This document shows, in pieces, positions 60,501 to 64,000 of a DNA stretch of 64,000 bases. The position numbers and the translations under genes were made by a program. The notes under the pieces were generated by a model, which made no database searches, had not been told where the DNA came from, and saw only the letters and a list, made by a program, of their open reading frames with translations. This stretch comes from Trichodelitschia bisporula (lineage: Eukaryota > Ascomycota > Dothideomycetes > Phaeotrichales > Phaeotrichaceae): assembly GCA_010356995.1 (NCBI GenBank), contig ML996699.1, forward strand, positions 257,395-321,394, written 5' to 3'. The number at the start of each line of letters is the position of its first letter. The first letter of the stretch is position 1.

Positions 60501-62048
60501 GAACGCTCGGACTGGGACTCGCCGTCGTCGCTCGCATCATACACAACATGAATGGCCAGCTCAGGCTACAGTCTGAGCCGGGTAAAGGATCCATTTTCAC
60601 CCTCACGTTCCCCTTTGACCTGCCCACCACAGAGATCGTGGCTTATCCGCCGCAAACACCGTCTCTGGCTCCTCGGTCTGCCATAACGCCGAGCCTCGAG
60701 ACCGCAGCCGAAGTAACTCTTGTTCGGTCCGCTGAGCGCTCCTCCATATCTTCGACTTCCACTCAAATTCCCATGCAGCGTAGCGGGAGTATCGAGAGCG
60801 CCAAGTCTGGAAAAACTGTGAAAAGCTTTGGCGGTAGACCTGATTCGAGAGCTAGCGTTAGCTCGCGCGGAGCGGGAGCGAGGAGTCCCAAGAGTCCGCG
60901 GAGTGAGGTGGATCGACTGATAGAGGCGATCCAGGAACCACATCCCGTCACGGGGCGGAGCGGCCCGTGGGATAGAGCGGGAAGCGGAAGGGAGTTTCGG
61001 GCATCGTTGAGCTATGGAGAGGACGAGAAGGTCGTTCAAGGGCTTCGGAAGGTTAGGAGTCTGGAATGGATGGAGAGCAAGAGCAAAATATGGGATCCGT
61101 CTAAAAGCGAGGAACTCCCACATGTCTCCGCCATCAAGGTAGCAGACGAGTCCGCCAGTCCCACGGTCCCGACTAGCTCCAAAGCACAGAAGCCGCCAGT
61201 CAAGGACGATGTCAATGTCGACATCGACGAGTTACGCAAAGAGGCACCCCTGAATGCAGACAACATGATGGTCCTTGTCGCCGAGGACGACCCGATCAAC
61301 AGCCGCATCGTCCAAAAGCGGATGGAAAGCTTAGGCCACAAGGTTCGGCTGACGACCAACGGCGCAGAGTGTGCGGACGCCCATACCGATGATCCGAGCT
61401 CCTTCGATGTCGTCCTGATGGACATGCAGGTGCGTTGTATACAACTGTTAAAGCACTGTCGCTAATCAACAGATGCCTATCCTCGACGGCCTAGGCGCCA
61501 CCAAGTCAATTCGCCGGTACGAGAAATCCCATACCCCAACCACAGTGCTTTCCAAGCGTGCCGAGCTCAACGGCCGGATCCCTATCATCGCTGTCTCGGC
61601 ATCACTCCTCGAATCCAATCGTCAGATGTACATTGACGCCGGCTTCGACGCCTGGATTCTGAAGCCCATCAGCTTTGCGCGGCTGAACGAGCTGGTCCGA
61701 GGAATTGTAGACCCTAATGTGCGCAACGCGGCCGTGTACTCCCCTGGACCGAATAACTGGGAACGAGGAGGCTGGTTCCAGGCCGCGGAAACTAGGCTGA
61801 CGGTTCGGGTGCGGGACCAAACGCAATCGGTCGATGAGACGCGGCCAGCGGGCGTGACGGGGCATTCTTCGTCTTCGACTATCCGGGTGAGTCACTCGTC
61901 GCCGGAGCTGGGGACCATGGGCTTCCCGGACGAGCCGGAGGAGTCGGACGAAGACCCATCTGTTGCTATTTTGTCCCTGGAAGATGTGAATGCGCCGAGT
62001 CCACGGATTGTGGATCCGGCGGATGATGTTCCGATCCTGGAGTTGTAA
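57524..62048 (+). CDS. Fungal phytochrome: PAS-GAF-PHY hybrid histidine kinase
   Basis: Two exons (57524-61429 and 61473-62048) give 1493 aa, a red/far-red photoreceptor of the Fph/FphA family. A 200-residue disordered N-terminus precedes the PAS start RCEDEPIHIPGAVQSFGLLV. Cys212 there is the expected biliverdin-attachment residue. The GAF domain contains FHRVMIYQFDANWNGRVV and, near 465, FPASDIPKQARDLYKVNRVR with the DIP signature. The PHY domain follows, including FKTWRETVIGKCREWNEDEV. The kinase has phospho-acceptor His790 in SAHEVRTPLNAIINYLEIAL, the N-box near 905, and G-boxes DTGAGM and LGLGLAV. A 230-residue Ser-rich linker leads to the receiver domain (VLVAEDDPINSRIV) with phospho-acceptor Asp1300 in LMDMQMP and a Lys in ILKPIS. 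The intron splits the receiver right after MDMQ. An 80-residue acidic tail ends the protein. Confidence 0.97.
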
Positions 62049-63739
62049 TGATGCACGCGTGTGGTGGTTGTTTCTGTGGGTCTTTTGGCATTACTTGCGC
62101 TGCGCAATACCCTAATGCGCATATGCTTTCGGCAGTCTTTTTTTTGGATGGAACCCTGAGACCGCTTTGGCGTTCTTTGATGGCTGGCTGGGATGGGACT
62201 GTGCATTTTGGCTGAGGTGTGTGCCAAGAATTGAATGATGGAAGGCGCTTCCGAGGAGGTTTGGAGCTATCAGGTTTGGAACATCAACTGTTCATGCTCT
62301 TTCTCCGCAACACAACCTGGCGTTAACATGGTCTGGCTAGACTGGAGACGGGAAAGATACACCGGCGTTCGTCCAGTTTTTCGGCAGTAGCTCGCTCGCT
62401 CTTCCCTCACCCTCGAGAGATCTCCTTTGTACAGATGGTGGCGCTTTGAAGACTGGATCATGGTAAACGAATGATGTAATGAGACACCGACCCAGTTCGC
62501 TCCTTGATCGCTCGATGTGCGGACGATGCTGGGATACCCATTTTGACGGCTGGGACATAGACTAACTGGGTTGCAGGGCGGTGGCTGTGCGACTGGTGAT
62601 GGAGGCGAAGATACTACTTCTGACATGGCAAAGCTCACATTCATAGATTTGCAGAGTCCTTCCATACGCAGCGGACCGATGTTTCGTGGTGGTAACAGAC
62701 ATTTAAACGCGCGCTACCATTGACGTTCCTGTGCTGGCGGCTCACGTAGCTCAAATCGTATACCCCAGGCGTTCCGATACGACAGCATGACCACCGACAA
62801 AAAAGAGGAGCATAGTAGAACTAGAGCATCGGAGTCCAAAAAGGCAAAAACATACAGCAGTCGGGATTCGCTGCTGGTCACCCACGCAACTACTAATCAA
62901 CCGGTTTGCAGCTTAAACTTCAGTGAGCAGACGGGGACTGGTGCTTTCTACGACATGTGGTAGCATTTAGCTCGATCAGGCTTACCGCCTTCGGCAAACA
63001 ATTAAGTATCAATATGGAGACTGCGCCACAGCGACAATTCCCGACCTTGCGAGGCTTATATACAGTATGGCACTGAGCAAAACGCGGCGCGGCGGCGTGT
63101 GAGCTGGGTATCAATATGCTATTTCCGCAGGTAGGTTGACTGGTATGTTTTCTCCTTTCATTACATGAAATCACGTACGGAAGCTGAATGCTCTCCCCTA
63201 ATTCAAGCCATTGTCCTGCCTTGCCGGAGCTTCGAAAAAGCAGATCGGCTGATTAAGTCATCGTAGGCTTACATTTAGGGCGTTCCAAGGCGTGCTCAGA
63301 CTACGGCACGCGGCGGGAGAAGGGAAGACAAGTTGAAGCAGTAGCAGGGGTGGCGCTGGTGGGATTGGTGGCGCCGGTAAGGATGGTGGCGCCGGTGGAG
63401 ATGGCGCTCAAGAATCGGGCTACTTGCCGTCCGGCAAGAAAGTGCACCCGACTATGCGGGGCCGCAGATACTAGAGGAGTGATTGGACCTTGGCCTATTC
63501 CTCAAACTCTCACCCAGTCGCTATGCAAAATTCCTACTGTTTTCTGGGACCCAGGGTTTATTATCACTCCGCTGCACCTCACTCAAAAGAAGCAAAATGT
63601 TGAGCTGCGCCTGGCTTGGCGTTTTCTAACCCGGTCTCCGCTAAGTTAAATAAAGCCTCATTGCTAGGCCCACTCCCCACACTCTCTCATTTTTAGCTTT
63701 GTCACGGAAAAATAGTTCAGTTTTTCAAGCAGCGCTAAG
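62049..63739. other. Intergenic downstream of phytochrome
   Basis: About 1.7 kb. The left part is the phytochrome 3' UTR (a T-run lies near 62138). No supportable gene was found. An 18-nt-period minisatellite lies at 63349-63408. The end, near 63645-63739, is T-rich with a TAAATAAAG string and looks like a promoter for the edge gene. Confidence 0.45.
63349..63408 (+). repeat. Minisatellite, 18-nt period, GGTGGCGCCGGT core
   Basis: The 12-nt core GGTGGCGCYGGT repeats at 63349, 63367 and 63385 with 6-nt spacers, and a degraded fourth copy follows. In one frame it encodes Gly-Gly-Ala-Gly units, but the open frame around it has no ATG-supported gene features. Confidence 0.75.
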
Positions 63740-64000
63740 ATGCCCGATATTCCAGGAAATATGAACATGGAATTGGAGCGCCTTCCTATTACCAGATGGG
63801 GTCAAGAAACCTTCACTGTATGCATGAAGTATAAGTCGAAGATAAATTCCTGGATCTGATACAGATTTAGGAGGTATGCGCACAGTCGATGGAAGTTGGA
63901 CTGACTCGTTGATCGTGACTGCCGATATAGGAAGTACGTGGACCTGTGTGACATGGACGAGATGCGATGGTTGCTGACCGTGGCCTGTTTGCTGGTGTAG
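63740..64000 (+). CDS. Possible small or truncated gene at the right edge
   Basis: The ATG at 63740 gives MPDIPGNMNMELERLPITRW, after a promoter-like T-rich leader. A model with two introns (GTATAAG..ATACAG of 36 nt, then GTATGC..GATATAG of 57 nt with a CTGAC site) continues as KFRRKYVDLCDMDEMRWLLT and reaches TAG exactly at the window end. The first intron is short and the fit could be chance, so the gene probably continues or differs beyond the edge. No domain is recognised. Confidence 0.3.

Overview
The window looks like chromosomal DNA of a filamentous ascomycete (Pezizomycotina). Introns are short (about 36-100 nt, GT..AG, often with a CTAAC- or CTGAC-like branch site). There is a group I G-alpha ending in CGLI, a fungal phytochrome hybrid kinase, an HP1 protein, a Psd2-type phosphatidylserine decarboxylase with C2 domains, and a fungal-only DUF1752/DUF3295 regulator. 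Sequence between genes is mostly GC-rich, and I see no RIP-like AT blocks, transposase, tRNA, rRNA or CRISPR array.

Layout. 0.96-4.0 kb (+): Prm10/ThrE-like membrane protein. 5.0-6.2 kb (-): G-alpha. 9.5-13.2 kb (-): PSD2. 15.5-17.6 kb (-): ADA2/ADGF-type adenosine deaminase. 19.3-20.7 kb (+): four-segment membrane protein of unknown function. 21.2-22.8 kb (+): one or two unrecognised proteins. 24.1-26.2 kb (+): WD40 protein resembling Cdt2. 26.5-27.4 kb (+): ubiquitin-like gene broken by a stop. 27.6-28.8 kb (+): RING-finger protein. 28.8-39.9 kb: gene desert. 39.9-41.6 kb (+): DUF1752/DUF3295 regulator. 41.6-50.5 kb: second desert, with a 78-nt cytosine run. 50.5-52.8 kb (-): CCT epsilon chaperonin, divergent from HP1 at 53.3-54.4 kb (+). 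54.9-55.7 kb (-): Rossmann-fold NAD(P)-binding gene with an internal stop. 57.5-62.0 kb (+): phytochrome. The right edge (63.7-64.0 kb) may hold the start of another small gene.

Most genes are independent housekeeping or signalling genes. Two local themes stand out. Three neighbours at 24-29 kb (Cdt2-like, ubiquitin-like pseudogene, RING) all point to ubiquitin biology, though nothing shows that they work together. CCT5 and HP1 share a 417-bp divergent promoter. Spliced models were checked for frame: G-alpha 353 aa, PSD2 1101 aa, ADA 646 aa, membrane protein 451 aa, RING 370 aa, DUF1752 543 aa, CCT5 up to 565 aa, HP1 269 aa, phytochrome 1493 aa. I found no convincing undescribed multi-gene system. 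The points most worth a second look are the two deserts, the poly-C run, the two genes broken by single stops, the large basic/serine insert in the Prm10-like protein, and the paired very small first exons in CCT5 and HP1.
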